Assembly: GCA_922989275.2 (NCBI GenBank)
Contig: OV277862.1
Location: forward strand, 16,907,543-16,971,542
Direction of reading: 5' to 3'
DNA length: 64,000 nt
Origin: Gari tellinella
Taxonomy: Eukaryota > Mollusca > Bivalvia > Cardiida > Psammobiidae
The notes beneath the pieces are model-generated. The model was not told the origin of the DNA. It was given only the letters and a program-made list of their open reading frames with translations, and searched no databases. Each line of letters opens with the position of its first letter. Positions within the stretch are counted from its first letter, which is position 1. This document shows positions 1 to 12,600 of the stretch, one piece after another. The position numbers were made by a program, and so were the translations under genes.

Positions 1-866
1 ATCCTATTTAGACGCTGCGTTTTGTTTTAAATGTTGTCAGTTGCTTTTAATAATGCTGATCAATAAGACTTATATAGGCACTAATATTAAAAAATATATT
101 ATAAAAGTAAAAACATACCCTACAATCAGCTATGCGCGAAAGTGCACAGTGTGCCGCCAAAATAGTTATTGACAAGCGCTACATTCATTGTTTGATTGTG
201 TTAATTGATGTTTGACACGTTGTTGTGACAGTTAATCAGTAATCCCTTCACTGTCTTGCCCCAGATACGCTGGTTATTTGCCAACACGGTGTTAATCCTT
301 ATGAGACATGTAATATGGTTTCTGACTAGGCTCCAGACTTTTTTCTGATGTGAAAACACACACAAAACTTTGAGAAATAAAAGCAGACAACATTTGCAGA
401 TGACATCTTTGTAGATCAGGAGGTTGATGTAACTTATACATGTAGATCTGTTTCCTACCTGTATCCAAAATGCTATTGTATACAGGCTTGATGAGTTTTT
501 GTTGTCGTGTGTTTCTTGTTTTATCATAGTCTCGTTGACTTATTTCGTTAAATTGCAATTTACACAATTTCTGAATATTGTTATATTAAACCAATTTACG
601 TACGACATTATTTTGGTTTGTTTTCTACTTTTCATTTTCACTGATATATATCAATGTATATACATACATTTTAATAGAGTTCGTGTTACACATTACATAA
701 TTTTTTATATGAATATATTGCCTATGTTAATAATGACAAAATTGCCAAATCCTCACCATTCAGTTCTCATCTTACAGCGTCTCGCGCATCCAGCGTGTAT
801 TGTCCAAGTGAAATGGCATCCGGCCATTCAACACCTTCTTACATCTTATTCGCCAACTGAATAAAT
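1..866. other. No gene recognised
   Basis: AT-rich sequence. Open frames are short and unrelated to known proteins; no repeat family of this window is visible. Confidence 0.5.
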
Positions 867-867
867 T

Positions 868-1071
868 ACAGTTAAACCTCTCTTCTATTACGACCACTCT
901 AAAGAAGGATAAAGACATGCGACAGCTTAAAACAAGGTAACAGTAAAACAGAAAGTTCATAAAGGAGCTTTCTATTTTACTGTCACCTTACTTTAAGCAG
1001 TCATCTGTTTTCAATAGTTAATAATTAACACATTGTCAAGTTAGTGATCGTAACAGAGAGGTTTTACTGTA
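868..1071. mobile_element. MITE-K
   Basis: Ends CAGTTAAACCTCTCT and its inverse, flanked by TA. The centre is a hairpin around GAAAGTTCATAAAGGAGCTT with CTTAAA-class arms. TA target and CAGT ends fit a Tc1/mariner-type MITE. Confidence 0.7.
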
Positions 1072-1218
1072 TTGTATATGGATTCATTTTACACTGCCAA
1101 AATCTCGAACAGTTTCGTTGTATATTGTAATCTGCTGAAACATTGTCGGCTGCATAGTTATTTTTGTTTGTTTTGAACTTTGTTTTAACGTAACTTGAAT
1201 TGAAATAACTTTAACTGC

Positions 1219-1300
1219 AGGTGTCTTACAGTTTGGGTACTGAGCAGACGCCAGGTGACTCGGCATCGGATCAGGATCCAAGCTGTTTGTTAATTTCAGT
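1219..1300. mobile_element. Degenerate A-type hairpin
   Basis: CAGTTTGGGTACTGAGCAGA and GGATCAGGATCCAAGCTGTT are the two weathered arms. Outer arms are not recognisable. Confidence 0.4.
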
Positions 1301-1579
1301 CTTCTATAAACATCATATCTTTGCCTTAGTGGTGAATTACAATATCCGTTTGTACGTACACTTAGAGCTGCTTAACCGTGGATGTTATGTTGTTTATTTA
1401 ATATAAATTATGTTTATGAAGCACTTTTGCCTCAATGTATATTCTTTACGTTAAGGCAATGGTTATTATATTCATCATATTAAGCATGTTTAAGATCTGT
1501 TGTACATTATTGCATCTTTTGGGGAAATGTAGTGAAATGATCCAAGGAGAATAGAAAACATGACCACACCAGCACTTGA

Positions 1580-1795
1580 ACAGTAGAGAAGACGTTATTC
1601 TTTCCCAATAGATGAGTATACGCTCAAACTTTCTTTCCCATTGCAAACGGTTTGGAGCCAGATCAGACGCCGGGTTGCCCGGCGTCTGATCAAGCTCGAA
1701 GCTGTTTTGCACTCAGTCAGAATTAAAAACAACAACAACATTGCAATGCCTTTGCCTTTCATTTGCGTTTAAACGGGAAATAAAACGTCTTCTTT
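1580..1795. mobile_element. MITE-H, decayed
   Basis: CAGTAGAGAAGACGTTATTC start; hairpin GGTTTGGAGCCAGATCAGAC with core CCGGGTTGCCCGG; end with TTTGCGTTTAAACGGGAAAT. Confidence 0.55.
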
Positions 1796-1828
1796 ATTAC
1801 ACAAACCTTTTAAGGGACAATTGACACA

Positions 1829-2956
1829 CTATGGAAGGCCGGTGCGCCATGCTAAATGCTAAATGCGACTTGCTATATGCGAAATGCTAAACGCGAATTG
1901 CGAAATGCTAATTATGTACAAATCTCTATTAGGGTGTGTTTAATGCTTAATGCTATTTGTAAAATGCCAAATGCTAAATGCTGATTGCGAAATGCGTTTT
2001 GTGAAATGCCATTTGCGAATTACAAAAATGCTAAATGCGAATTGCAAAAAATGCTGTTTGCAGATTCCTTAATGCCAAATGCGAATTGCTGTACTAAGGC
2101 CAAACAAAAATACCTCTGTTTCCGGTAACCCGACCAACCCTAGTTTTTCCCTCCGATAGTCTTTTGAGTGTTTTAAAAAGTAGATTTTTAGATAATCAAA
2201 TATCTAAAAGAAATTTGATCTCAATTTGCAATAAAATACCTTCCGTGCAGTTATGATCTGATAGTTAATTAACCATTGACATATTCAACATGCAGACAAT
2301 GCATTTTATTGACATATTTGACAAGCATACAACACATTTAAAAATATTATTTATCCCACCATATATAAGTCACTACTTTGCCGGTTTGGTATACCAATAC
2401 TGGTTAACAATCATACCAGTTTCAATTTTAAGGTAATTTTGGTACTGATGGGACCTATCAATTAATAATTTGAATTGATATTTTTAAGGTTTTTTATGTA
2501 TAGCTCAGGGCTCTGCAAAATAAAATACATTCATATGTTTTCATATATGAATATGATTATATTAAATACTCCATCAGAAAAGTTTAATAGACTATATCAT
2601 TACATGTATATGATTGTGTTAAAAAAAAGATTTTCAGACCGACTGTCCCTAATTATTTCTTTTTGCATGTAATAGGAAACACGGGTATTTTTTTATTTGG
2701 CCTAAATGCGATTTGCCAAATGCTAAATGCGATTTGCTGAATGTCAAATGATTAAGAAAACCCGCCATTTGAGGAGTCCGCCAAAGCATTTGGCTATCGG
2801 CGCAAATAGCATTAAGCATTTGGCATTGGCAAATAGCATTTCGCAAATAGCAATTCGCATATAGCAAATAGCATTTAATATTTCACAGATAGCATTTCGC
2901 ATTTAGCATTTGGCATTTTACAACTAGCAATTAGCATGGCGCACCGGCCTTCCATA
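1829..2956. mobile_element. Foldback-like transposon, copy 1
   Basis: Ends are TATGGAAGGCCGGTGCGCCA and its inverse TGGCGCACCGGCCTTCCATA. Long inverted arms (about 250-300 bp) are built of short degenerate repeats of the GCTAAATGCGAATTGC type. The AT-rich middle (about 2160-2640) has no gene. Short ACAC repeats flank it. Known: arms made of tandem repeats are a hallmark of foldback/Galileo-type elements. Confidence 0.75.
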
Positions 2957-3008
2957 ACACACAGACCAAACATTAACCAGGGACGTGGATGCTTCTGTTA
3001 GACCCATA

Positions 3009-3924
3009 CTATGGAAGGCCGGTGCGCCATGCTAAATGCTAAATGCGAATTGCTTAATGCTAAATGCGAATTGCGAAATGCTGTTTAAGTACAAAACTCT
3101 ATTAGGGGTGTTTAATGCTAAATGCTATTTGTAGAATGCCAAATGTTAAATGCTGATTGCGAATGCGTTTTGCGAAATGTCATTTGCGGATTGCAAAAAT
3201 GCTAAATGCGAATTGCAAAAATGCTATTCGCAAATTCCTTAATGCCAATTGCGAATTGCTGGTACTAAGACCAAACAAAAATACCTCGGTTTCCGGTACC
3301 CAAACCGACCCTAGTTTTTTTAACACAATCATATAATGATGATATATTTAACTTTTCTGATGGAGTATTTTATATAATTATATTCAAATTGTTATTAATT
3401 TAATTGATAGGCCCCAAAACCAAATTTACCTTAAACATTGAAATCTGGTATGATTGTTAACCAATATTGGGATACCGAACCGGTAAAGTAGTGGCTTATA
3501 TATGATAGGTGGAATTAATAATATTTTGTAATTTGTTGTATGTTTGTCAAATATGTCAATAAAATGTGTTGTCTGCCTGTTGAATATGTCAATGGTTAAT
3601 TTCGAAAAATGAAACAAAAAAGTTTAGGATCGGAGGGAAAAACTAGGGTCGGTCGGGTTACCGAAAACATATGTTTTTTTTTGTTTGTTTGGCCTTAGTA
3701 CAGCACTTCGCATTTGGCATTTAGGAATTTGCGAATAGCATTTTTTGCAATTCGCATTTAGCATTTTTGCAATTAGCAAATGGCATTTCGCAAAACGCAT
3801 TTCGCAATCAGCATTTAGCATTTTAAGAGTTTTGTATTAAACTAGCATTTCGCAATTCGCATTTAGCATTTCGCATATAGCAATTCGCATTTAGCATTTA
3901 GCATGGCGCACCGGCCTTCCATAG
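3009..3924. mobile_element. Foldback-like transposon, copy 2 (middle inverted)
   Basis: Same termini and same repeat-built arms as the copy at 1829-2956, 50 bp away. The middle region (TCTGATGGAGTATTTTATAT and neighbours) is the reverse complement of the middle of copy 1, so the two copies are oppositely oriented or the middle was inverted by recombination between arms. Flanked by TA on both sides. No transposase gene is seen in either. Confidence 0.75.
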
Positions 3925-4768
3925 TATACAGACAATGATCATTCTTTTTTCCAGTCATCCGGGTATTTAAAGTCATACGCATACTCTCGGTCCTTCATTC
4001 GGATGGCGACGGTCTTATTCGGAGAAAAAATTAATTCTAATTTTCGGTAAAATCACGCTTTTGCAACTTATGTAAGACCTTCGTAGAATTGAATAATTCA
4101 TAGGACCTATTCAGATAATAATGAGTAAAAAAGAATGAGATTAAATGTCCTGCTGCACAAACTTATGTAGAGTTCGGGTTTGTTGTCCCCAAGTGCGCGT
4201 GCTCGCTAAGTGTAAATGAAGGGGGTATGACGTCACACTGGAAAAGAGAATAGTTCTGTCAGCGATATATGCGAAAATTGCTAACTTAAGTAACACAAAT
4301 AACACATTTAGTGTTTGGCCTACTTTTTCAGCCAATCAGCGAGCCACAAAATTCAAATTTTCGCTCGGTTTAATTATTAAGTCAACGGGATTTAACGAGA
4401 TTTGGCAATTTAATATATTATGAAGTGTTCGAGACTTGGATTTAGACGTTAGCAAGCATTGCGCATGTGTTAATATTTCGGTCAGCTCCGCCCATGGCGT
4501 GACTTTTAAGCTTTACGGGAAATCCATTACACAGCAAAGTGCATATAGATATATCTACATGTACAATTCAATTTCGAAAAAATAATGACATTTTGTAGCT
4601 CGGTAGTCGGAAGAAAATTGTGAAAATCATTCAAATTTTATTTAATCTTTAGGAAGGGGAATAAGAAAAAGAAAACACAATATAATTAAAACAGAAATCT
4701 TACCGTAATTAACAAAACCAACATCTACAAACCATTGTCAATCGCGACGAAAACACTAAAGACAGGCG
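3925..4768. other. No gene recognised
   Basis: Unique-looking AT-rich sequence with one TGACGTCA (4228-4235). No coding signal. Confidence 0.5.
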
Positions 4769-4830
4769 TCTGCATAATGCAAGATCAAAATAATGCAGAA
4801 AGCTCATTTATGAGTTTTCTGCATTATTTC

Positions 4831-5020
4831 AGGGCTCCAGATAAGAGGGAGTCAACTTCACAAATCCAACATTTTCTCACTTATTTTAGCATCAAATCCT
4901 ATGGTGTTATACCCATTAGAATAGTCTCTCCGAGACGATTCTAATGAGTAGTGACACCGCAGGGTTTTAAGCAGAAATAAAGATTTTAGTTTTTGAAATA
5001 CCCCCTTATCTGGAGCCCTG
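4831..5020. mobile_element. MITE-N inside another hairpin
   Basis: AGGGCTCCAGATAAG end and its inverse CTTATCTGGAGCCCT, with an inner hairpin around TCTCTCCGAGACGATTCT. It interrupts a K-like hairpin (GCATAATGCAAGATC ... GCTGCATTAAGC) at 4770-5042, and GCATT occurs on both sides. A second copy is at 62619-62809. Confidence 0.65.
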
Positions 5021-5255
5021 CATTTTGTGCTGCATTAAGCATTTAGACGTCAATAACTATTCTGTTTCCATCGTTTTTTAAGATTACCATTTCTTCCAAA
5101 TCGTATCCGCTTAAATCAAAATTGCCATGCGCCATGTTGCTGTGTAATAAAACACAAAATATATATGTAACAGGCTGTGTAAACATCTGTCGGCGGAGAA
5201 AAATATGTAAATGAAGTGAAGTGATGTCATATGTGGGCGGGTCAAACACTAAAAT

Positions 5256-5366
5256 GGTTAGAGTTTATTTCAACGCTTCTTAATAATTAAGAAGCCAAAT
5301 TCGGTCGCAGGCTCCCTCATTTGTTGGCTTCTTAATCATTAAGAAACATTGAAATAAACTCTAACT
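5256..5366. mobile_element. MITE-O, short palindrome
   Basis: TTAGAGTTTATTTCAACG at one end, the near-inverse GAAATAAACTCTAAC at the other, and CTTCTTAATNATTAAGAAGC-type inner arms. It lies 3' of the MFSD4-like gene. Confidence 0.65.
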
Positions 5367-5582
5367 ATAACGTAAAGGTCAAAAAGTGTTATACCCGATT
5401 ACCGTAACCAAGCACAATCAGTTTTCCTGCTTCGACACTAAAACAAAAAAATGGGCCGATTTGACCCGGTCCGATTTGACCCGGTCCGATTTGGTTTTGG
5501 GCCGATTTGACTCGGGGTCCGATTTGGTTTTGGGCCGATTTGACCCGTTACCGCTTAATAGGTTTTACCCATTGTTGGCCAC

Positions 5583-5588
5583 TTTATT
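5583..5588 (-). promoter_or_regulatory. Candidate poly(A) signal of the MFSD4-like gene
   Basis: AATAAA on the minus strand, about 80 nt past the stop codon. A second AATAAA overlaps the stop itself (5665-5670) and is probably too close to be used. Confidence 0.45.
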
Positions 5589-5668
5589 GGTAGATAGTGA
5601 TATATATAGAACACTGAATTTTAATAATAAATAATTAAGGAAACAAATAAAGGAGATGCAACTATTTA

Positions 5669-6657
5669 TTATGTCAATATACGATATAGAGTTTCTGCAA
5701 ATATATACAATAAGATTATAAAGCATGTTAAAATAATTTCCAAGTAAATGAACCAGTCATAGGACACTGTACTCATGATGTCGCCTGTTATAAAAGGGAA
5801 GACTATAGCACCGGCCAATGCGATAGTGTACACAGCACTGCTAACCTTTCCTGTCAGTGGACACACTTTCACAGATATCCATGTTATACCACTAGCAAAC
5901 AGAGCTGACATTCCCAAACCATACAATACACATGTAACCCAAATCAAAGAAGGCACACTTAACCTTACAGCAAGTAATATGATGGCACCTCCTGCTAACA
6001 GTAATCCTAGACATATAGCGATCACTAGAGTCAGATTCAGCACTTTTACCAGGACTATAGACATTAACCTCCCCAATGCAAAAGCTACCCAAAACACAGT
6101 CGTTGCAGTTGACGCTTTTGTTTTACTCCAGAAGAGCTTTTCAATGAGGAATGTTACAAGGTAGCTATACCAGGTTCGCTCAATGATAACATACGTTGAC
6201 AGGGTGATGGCCAGAGTTATAACAAACACTACTCGCCAAGGTCGACTCAGAGGGTATTTCAATTTCGTGTTAGATTTGGTATCATGCTCAGAATGTGTAA
6301 TATCCAGACCATCATACACATTTCCCAAAAAGCAGTTATCAGCAACAAGGCCCATGAAAGCTAGTAAGCTTACTGCTGCAGAAACGATGTAGGCCCAGTG
6401 TACGTGGGTTTTTCCGTACGAGAGGGGTGTTATAGTGTTATTGGTTTGGTTCCAATCATACATTATTGAGTCGTTGTAGGAGGCTGGACTGGAGGAGGAC
6501 GGGACAACGGTCATATTCGTCATATGTATATGTGTGGCAAGGAAGGGCTCAGTCGCCAAGGGTGAAATAACCGCTCCAATGCTGAAGGCCAGCCCCATTG
6601 CCTGAAGAAACGGTGGACTTTCGTGTCCCCACACCAGGACAGTATCCGCATAAACAA
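5669..6657 (-). CDS. MFSD4-like exon 4 (TM5-TM12, stop)
   Basis: A 989-nt terminal exon after the acceptor CTGTTTCCAG. It encodes VVYADTVLVWGHESPPFLQA, TM5, the glycosylatable loop, TM6, a cytoplasmic loop rich in charged residues, and TM7-TM12, ending in TAA at 5669-5671. An ATG just upstream of the acceptor (6674-6676) lies in intron sequence and is not the start. Confidence 0.9.
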
Positions 6658-9600
6658 CTGGAAACAGAAAGTGCATTATTATCTTTTATAAAAAAAACGT
6701 TCAACATATAGAATGAAATAAAAATTGTACGGCGCACTGTAGATATATTTCATACCAATTTTCGATTCCCCAAAATACCGTATTCAACTTGTTGGATAAA
6801 ATGATATGTTGCGAGCCTTAGAATACTGACAACAGACTCATTTATTATCCTCTATATATGAAACAAGGTACATGTATTTCAAAGTGTAAATTGTTTTATT
6901 GAACTATCTTTATTGGAATACCTTGCTATAATGTCAAAACACCTCTAAGACATAGGTCAATTTCCAAATTTTACTCAAAGGGCATGATTTGTAAATGAGC
7001 CGTGCCATGAGAAAACCTTATTGCATTTCAACCAGTGTGGATCAAGGACAGCTGCCGCGTCAGTTACGCGGCTGCTAGTCTTGGTATACACTTTTTGACA
7101 CCCACATGCATATAAAGCATTAAAACTGTAGCTGTATTAGACCATACGGTATTTGGCAGTGTAGACTAAACTCAGATACAGAGCTTGTGGTAAAATATTG
7201 CAATGCAATAAGGCAGGTTTTGTCATCGCACGGCTCAAATATATTCATTGCTTGACATTAATTCGGTGAAAGTGTTTGATTATAAATACAGAAATTCTAC
7301 CTGATTGTATGAGCCAGAGTGCATAAAATAGTGACTTTAACGGAGAAAACGTTTAAAAGGTCGCACACCTGAATATTTCGTCATTAAAACTTCATGATTT
7401 ATCATTATCGCAGATAATGATTAATCGATTTGGTTTTACGGCACCGCGACACAATATTAGTAATATAGAAGCGATGTGTATGCTGTGAATAGATTAGTAA
7501 GTTTTTACAAATAGATATAAGTAAAATGGCTAACTAAGTTTTATTATTTTGCTCGTGACTTGAACCTTATTCGATATCATTTTAATGATTAATAATCCAA
7601 AACGACATATTCACTGCCAATATATATCTACATAGTTCGACACTGGAAAAACAAAAAGAAATAACGAAGTTTAATCAATAATTAAGGTGACGTAATATAA
7701 AATATGATAGCTATACGCCCAACGATTTGAAACACATGTTTGAAACGAAAGACCAATACTTAATGGAAAAAGTATTGTCAGTTTTTGTGTTTAATATCAA
7801 CAATGTATCTGTAACATCTGTATTTACAAAGATAACTCCAATATAAATACTTAAATCATTATTGAACTTGTTGTATTTTGCCCGATATTTAACATATTGA
7901 TGGCAAAAAACAATTAGATTTTACATAAAGACTAGCGACCATACATGTACACTTGCAGGCGCTTGCGATCATAAATGTTTATACAAATTGAATGCAGACA
8001 AATTTACAGTTTCCTGCGACCATAAATACCGGTATTTATATAAGTTCTACTCAAAATTTGCAAAGCAACAAGCCCAAGGGTATAATCTCCATATTTGTAC
8101 CAAATGCATTGAGCCAATCACTTTCTCGCCGCATAACTTTCAACATTTTTATTCGATTTCTTCAATATTTGGAGATAATTTTGCCAAGATTTCACTTTAC
8201 GGATTCTGGTAACTTTTACACTTGTCTAAGTCCAGTAGGCGTAACCCGAGGAAATTATCAAAATTTTCAAATCCGTTGAATTCTACATTGTAATGTTCTT
8301 AGAGATGTTATTATTGTTATGGTAAAGCCAATGTTTTACTTTTCAATGTTCAATATTCATTTGTACCCATTATGGAATTGCAGAATAGGGGCCCGTTTTA
8401 CTAAACTACTTACGCAAAATTTTTGCGTAAGTCCAAATCGTTTTACTCTTATTTTTCGATCATAAACGTTTGCAAACAGCAAATAGCCAGATCAGAGGAC
8501 GCGCTTTAAGCGCGTCCTCTGATCTGGCTATTTGCTGTTTGTAGCAAGTGATAATAAAAAATATAAATTAAAATTTAAAATTTTGACTTAGGCAAAATTT
8601 TTGCGTAAGTAGTTTAGTAAAACGGACCCTAGGCCTCTAGTTACAACGCCTGAATATTTTGTTGAAATTGAACAACTTGTGGAAAGTTATAAAGTGAGAA
8701 AGTGTTTGTGTCGATGCATTGTTTCCTATAATGCTTATACCTTTGATGCTTAGCAAACATTGACAAGTGTACGAGAATGTATTGACTGTATAGACAAACG
8801 ACTACGTAGGTACATATTCAATTCTTTCCGACAAGAGACCATACATGTTCACATGTTCTCCAACTTTTTTTCTTTTTTTTTTTTAAAAAAACCGGATTAT
8901 TTTTAAGTTTTGACAGAACACCTATTGCTTTGAATACTAAACAGTTTGGATCCTGATCAGACGCCGTGTTTACGCCGATCTGGATACAAACTGTTTGCAA
9001 ATTCGACTTCAGGCTCCGAGGTTATAAATATTTTGACTTGAGTCTAAACTCGTTCCCAAGCATTGATTGGTCAGATTTTAGCCTAGACTCAAATCTGACC
9101 AATCAAATGCTTGGGGACACACCCAGGCTCAACTAAAACGCTTTCTTTATACACTAAACGACACTTATAAGTGTGCATGTATAAAAATGTCATTTGTAAG
9201 TTTATTCCTGGTTTGTTTTCAACCAGAATTTTACCAAATATTAAAAACAATAATGCTATTATAACTCGCTATTAATTTTTCAAAAAGCGTGACATCTTCA
9301 CGGTCCAGTGCGCACACAAATTAAAACATAAAAATGCACGTGGAATTCGACGCAGCGTGCAAAATGAAATTGCACTTGACGGTAAGTAATGGAATAGCTC
9401 ACGCTTGTATGAAAAATAGAAACAATCAAGTTTTCTATCCCTCAAGGAGGCAAAGCCATTGGTTGAATTAAAGCCGGTGTCTGTCTATGCGAAGTTTGCA
9501 TCTTAGTTTTTGATTTACAAATCAATCTGTTGTACGGAAATAATAAAATCACCCGTGAATAATAACAAGTATTCGTTCTACAGATTGGCATAATTTATTT

Positions 9601-12600
9601 TGCAAAATGATTTCTCCTATTTCATAAAAAATTAGTTTTACGTGCTCTTAACACAATACATAGCCCATGTAGGCAGTTAATTTTTGAACACAATGTTTTT
9701 GAAACATTTCGTAATAAAGTCCAAAAATATTTATGCAACTTCGCGCTTAGGAAAAAATCCACAGGGTTCTGAAATTGTTAAAAGAAATTGATTCTATACA
9801 ATTTATACTATCGATCTAAGCACACGACAGCAGTGGAAGAATCGATAATCAAACATATTATCAAATAATGCGTACAGGTATAGGGCGCAAACACTGTGTT
9901 AGATGAAATTTAGCGCTGCGTTAAAAATTGACACGATGTAAGTTTTTGATATTCAGAATCAACCAAGGGTCAGTTTTCTATGTTGGGAATCGACCCAGGT
10001 TATTTAACCTTAATTTTCGATCCCGTCGGGCTCATTTTTAACTTTAAGAATCGACCTAAGGTGTAAAGCAGCTTGTTTGATCGGTTTTAAGGTTTTTTTG
10101 GAATTTCGTGTGATTCATCAGTACTTTTTAACTTTTGTCATTTGTTAGCTATTCATTAGTATTAAATAAAATATAAATCAGCGGGAGACACGGTATCTTA
10201 AGCACACATCCTGAAAATTTGACTTAATTCGGTTGATGCGTTAATAAGATATTTAAAAATAAATACATGCACACTTATACGTGTCGTTTAGTGTAACCTC
10301 GGAGCCAGTTGTCTATGGCGATGAAACGGTTAAGTAAAATGTACACGAACCCGTGTTGATGCCTGCTGCGCATGCGCCACTCAGGACATGTATCGCCACC
10401 ATTACAGCAAATTGTTTACACCAAGGGGTTGCTACCGTGGATGCAGACAAACAAAATGTGAGGGCCATATACGTCATTCTCTTGTTGAACCTATCGTAAA
10501 TTGTCCCTGTGATCAACGACCCGATGAGTCCACTACAAAATAAAAGAAAGATGGTATAAACGATGAATATTTCATTTGCTATTACTTATTTAATTATTTC
10601 ATTGACATTGTGACGTCAGGATTTATTTGGAATGGTCGCACATCTTCCAAACTAGAGACATACTATGGAGTAATAGATTGAATCAATATTTACAGAAACT
10701 GAAAGAAGACAATGCTGCACCCATGGAGCAGTATGGGTTTTGTACCATGGATGGGCACAAAGAGAAAATTGGTAACTTCAGAATTGAACCTCCAGGCAAT
10801 TTGACTTTAAAAACGAATTTACATGACCGGCAACTATTTTAAATCCTGGTCAGACGCCGCATTTCGGGGCATATAATCTGGATATGAATAATTCAATGAT
10901 TTATGCTAATGACTTAATATTGTCAAAATTGGCACGGGGGAGGGGGCATATGTAATAAGTTCTGTTAAATGAAGACGGAGTTTATGTGTATGGCAGACTT
11001 TAATGGGGTCTTGACAGTGATTTATTCAAGTACAAGCAGTAAAATATACCAATGTTATTGCTAGACATACAGTCGTACTTCGATATCTCGAACTCGGATC
11101 AGTCGAACATATCCGTATTTCAAAGTTAAAACGTGGCTAAGCCATGTTTTAACTTTGAAATATGGGTATGTTCGACTTATCCGAGCATGACATAATGCAG
11201 TTCATGTGTCGAAATATCGGATAGCTCGAGTTAACTGAGTTCCAGATATCGAAGTTCGACTGTAATTGATTTGATGTAGATTGCACCAATGGCAGTTTTA
11301 GGCACAGCACCAGCGCATTTGCACTAAATCCTTGCAAGAATACCTTCCGAGAAGAGTTCATCAGGATATTGTAAAACCTTCTGTACATATGGAATTGTGG
11401 AGAGTCGACACAGGCACGTTAAAAAGGTTGTTTTGATTTTGGATAAGTAGATAGAACTCTTACAAATAAGAATATCTTTGTTAACTTTCGAAGATTTGTT
11501 AAAATTAGTTTGAATTTCTTTTAGATCTACCGTCTCACTTGTGCTCTCTTGTAACCTACACTCGTCAAAAAATACAATATATAAAACAAATATGCAATGA
11601 TGCATTTATAAAAACATAATAAATGTATGCCGAAATAATTGTCCGAACCATGTAGGTTTATAAATCGTGGTTGAAGTGCAAACTGTACAATTTCGACTCC
11701 CATAATATTGCAAGCACATTAAATGATTCTTCAAACTTGATATTTATTATTGATTGATTAGAACCACGTATTGGCAATTAAGAATGGCACAAGCTTTAAA
11801 ACAATTAAAGAAGTGCTATCCTGTGTACAAATTGTGGTTTGCTTGACTATGACGATGAACACATACGAATTTTAGTTTTTAAATTTCAGCATACAACTCG
11901 TTTGTTTAATTAAACGCATTTTAAGACATAAGTTGGCTAAATACCCAAAGGCGAGTGCGCTGATCACCCACGAAGCTCTAGCAAGGTTTTCATTCATAAT
12001 AAGTCTTAAATCTGGGAGGGTTGGTCCTGTCATACTCATTCGCCAGCCCTGTAAGAAACAAAAAAGTACATATAGCCAGAGGGAAAGGGTTATTTGATAT
12101 ACTAGTACATAATATATTTGTTAACAATATTTTGACTTGTGATCATACACATCTTTCGAATAGTTCTGGCTGTAGTTTTCTGATCTTATATTTTTCAGAA
12201 ATTTTTTCTTAGTAGCTCTACATGTATTAAACTGAAATTTGTACAGTAAAATCAAAATCTTATGAACATAACCTACCATTGTCTTGTATAAAACATGTCT
12301 TCAACGACACTCAAATGAATCCTCATTGTACTTGAGTGTTTGATTGATTGAATATTATTCATGTTAAAACTTAAAACACACGTAAAAGACAATTGAGATA
12401 TTACTTTTGTCATGCATTAAGCAATCCTCTGACTTTAAAGATCCTCTTCTTATATATCAGAACAGAACAGATGTTTTATTTGACTTAAGCATACAAGTTC
12501 ATCATCATAACATATATACATTTTAACACTATTAACAGTATGTAGCCTAAGACGGATGGGGTACTTAAAGTCTCATCCACTCTCAAGTGTTCGTCAGATT

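Noticed and set aside
6549..6737. Start of the MFS gene at the ATG of 6674-6676
   Set aside because: That ATG lies upstream of the CTGTTTCCAG acceptor in intron 3; the true N-terminus is in three upstream exons.
8386..8630. Palindromes as CRISPR repeats or rho-independent terminators
   Set aside because: Hairpins are single, inside MITEs with inverted ends, in animal DNA with introns and LINEs; there are no regularly spaced spacers or cas genes.
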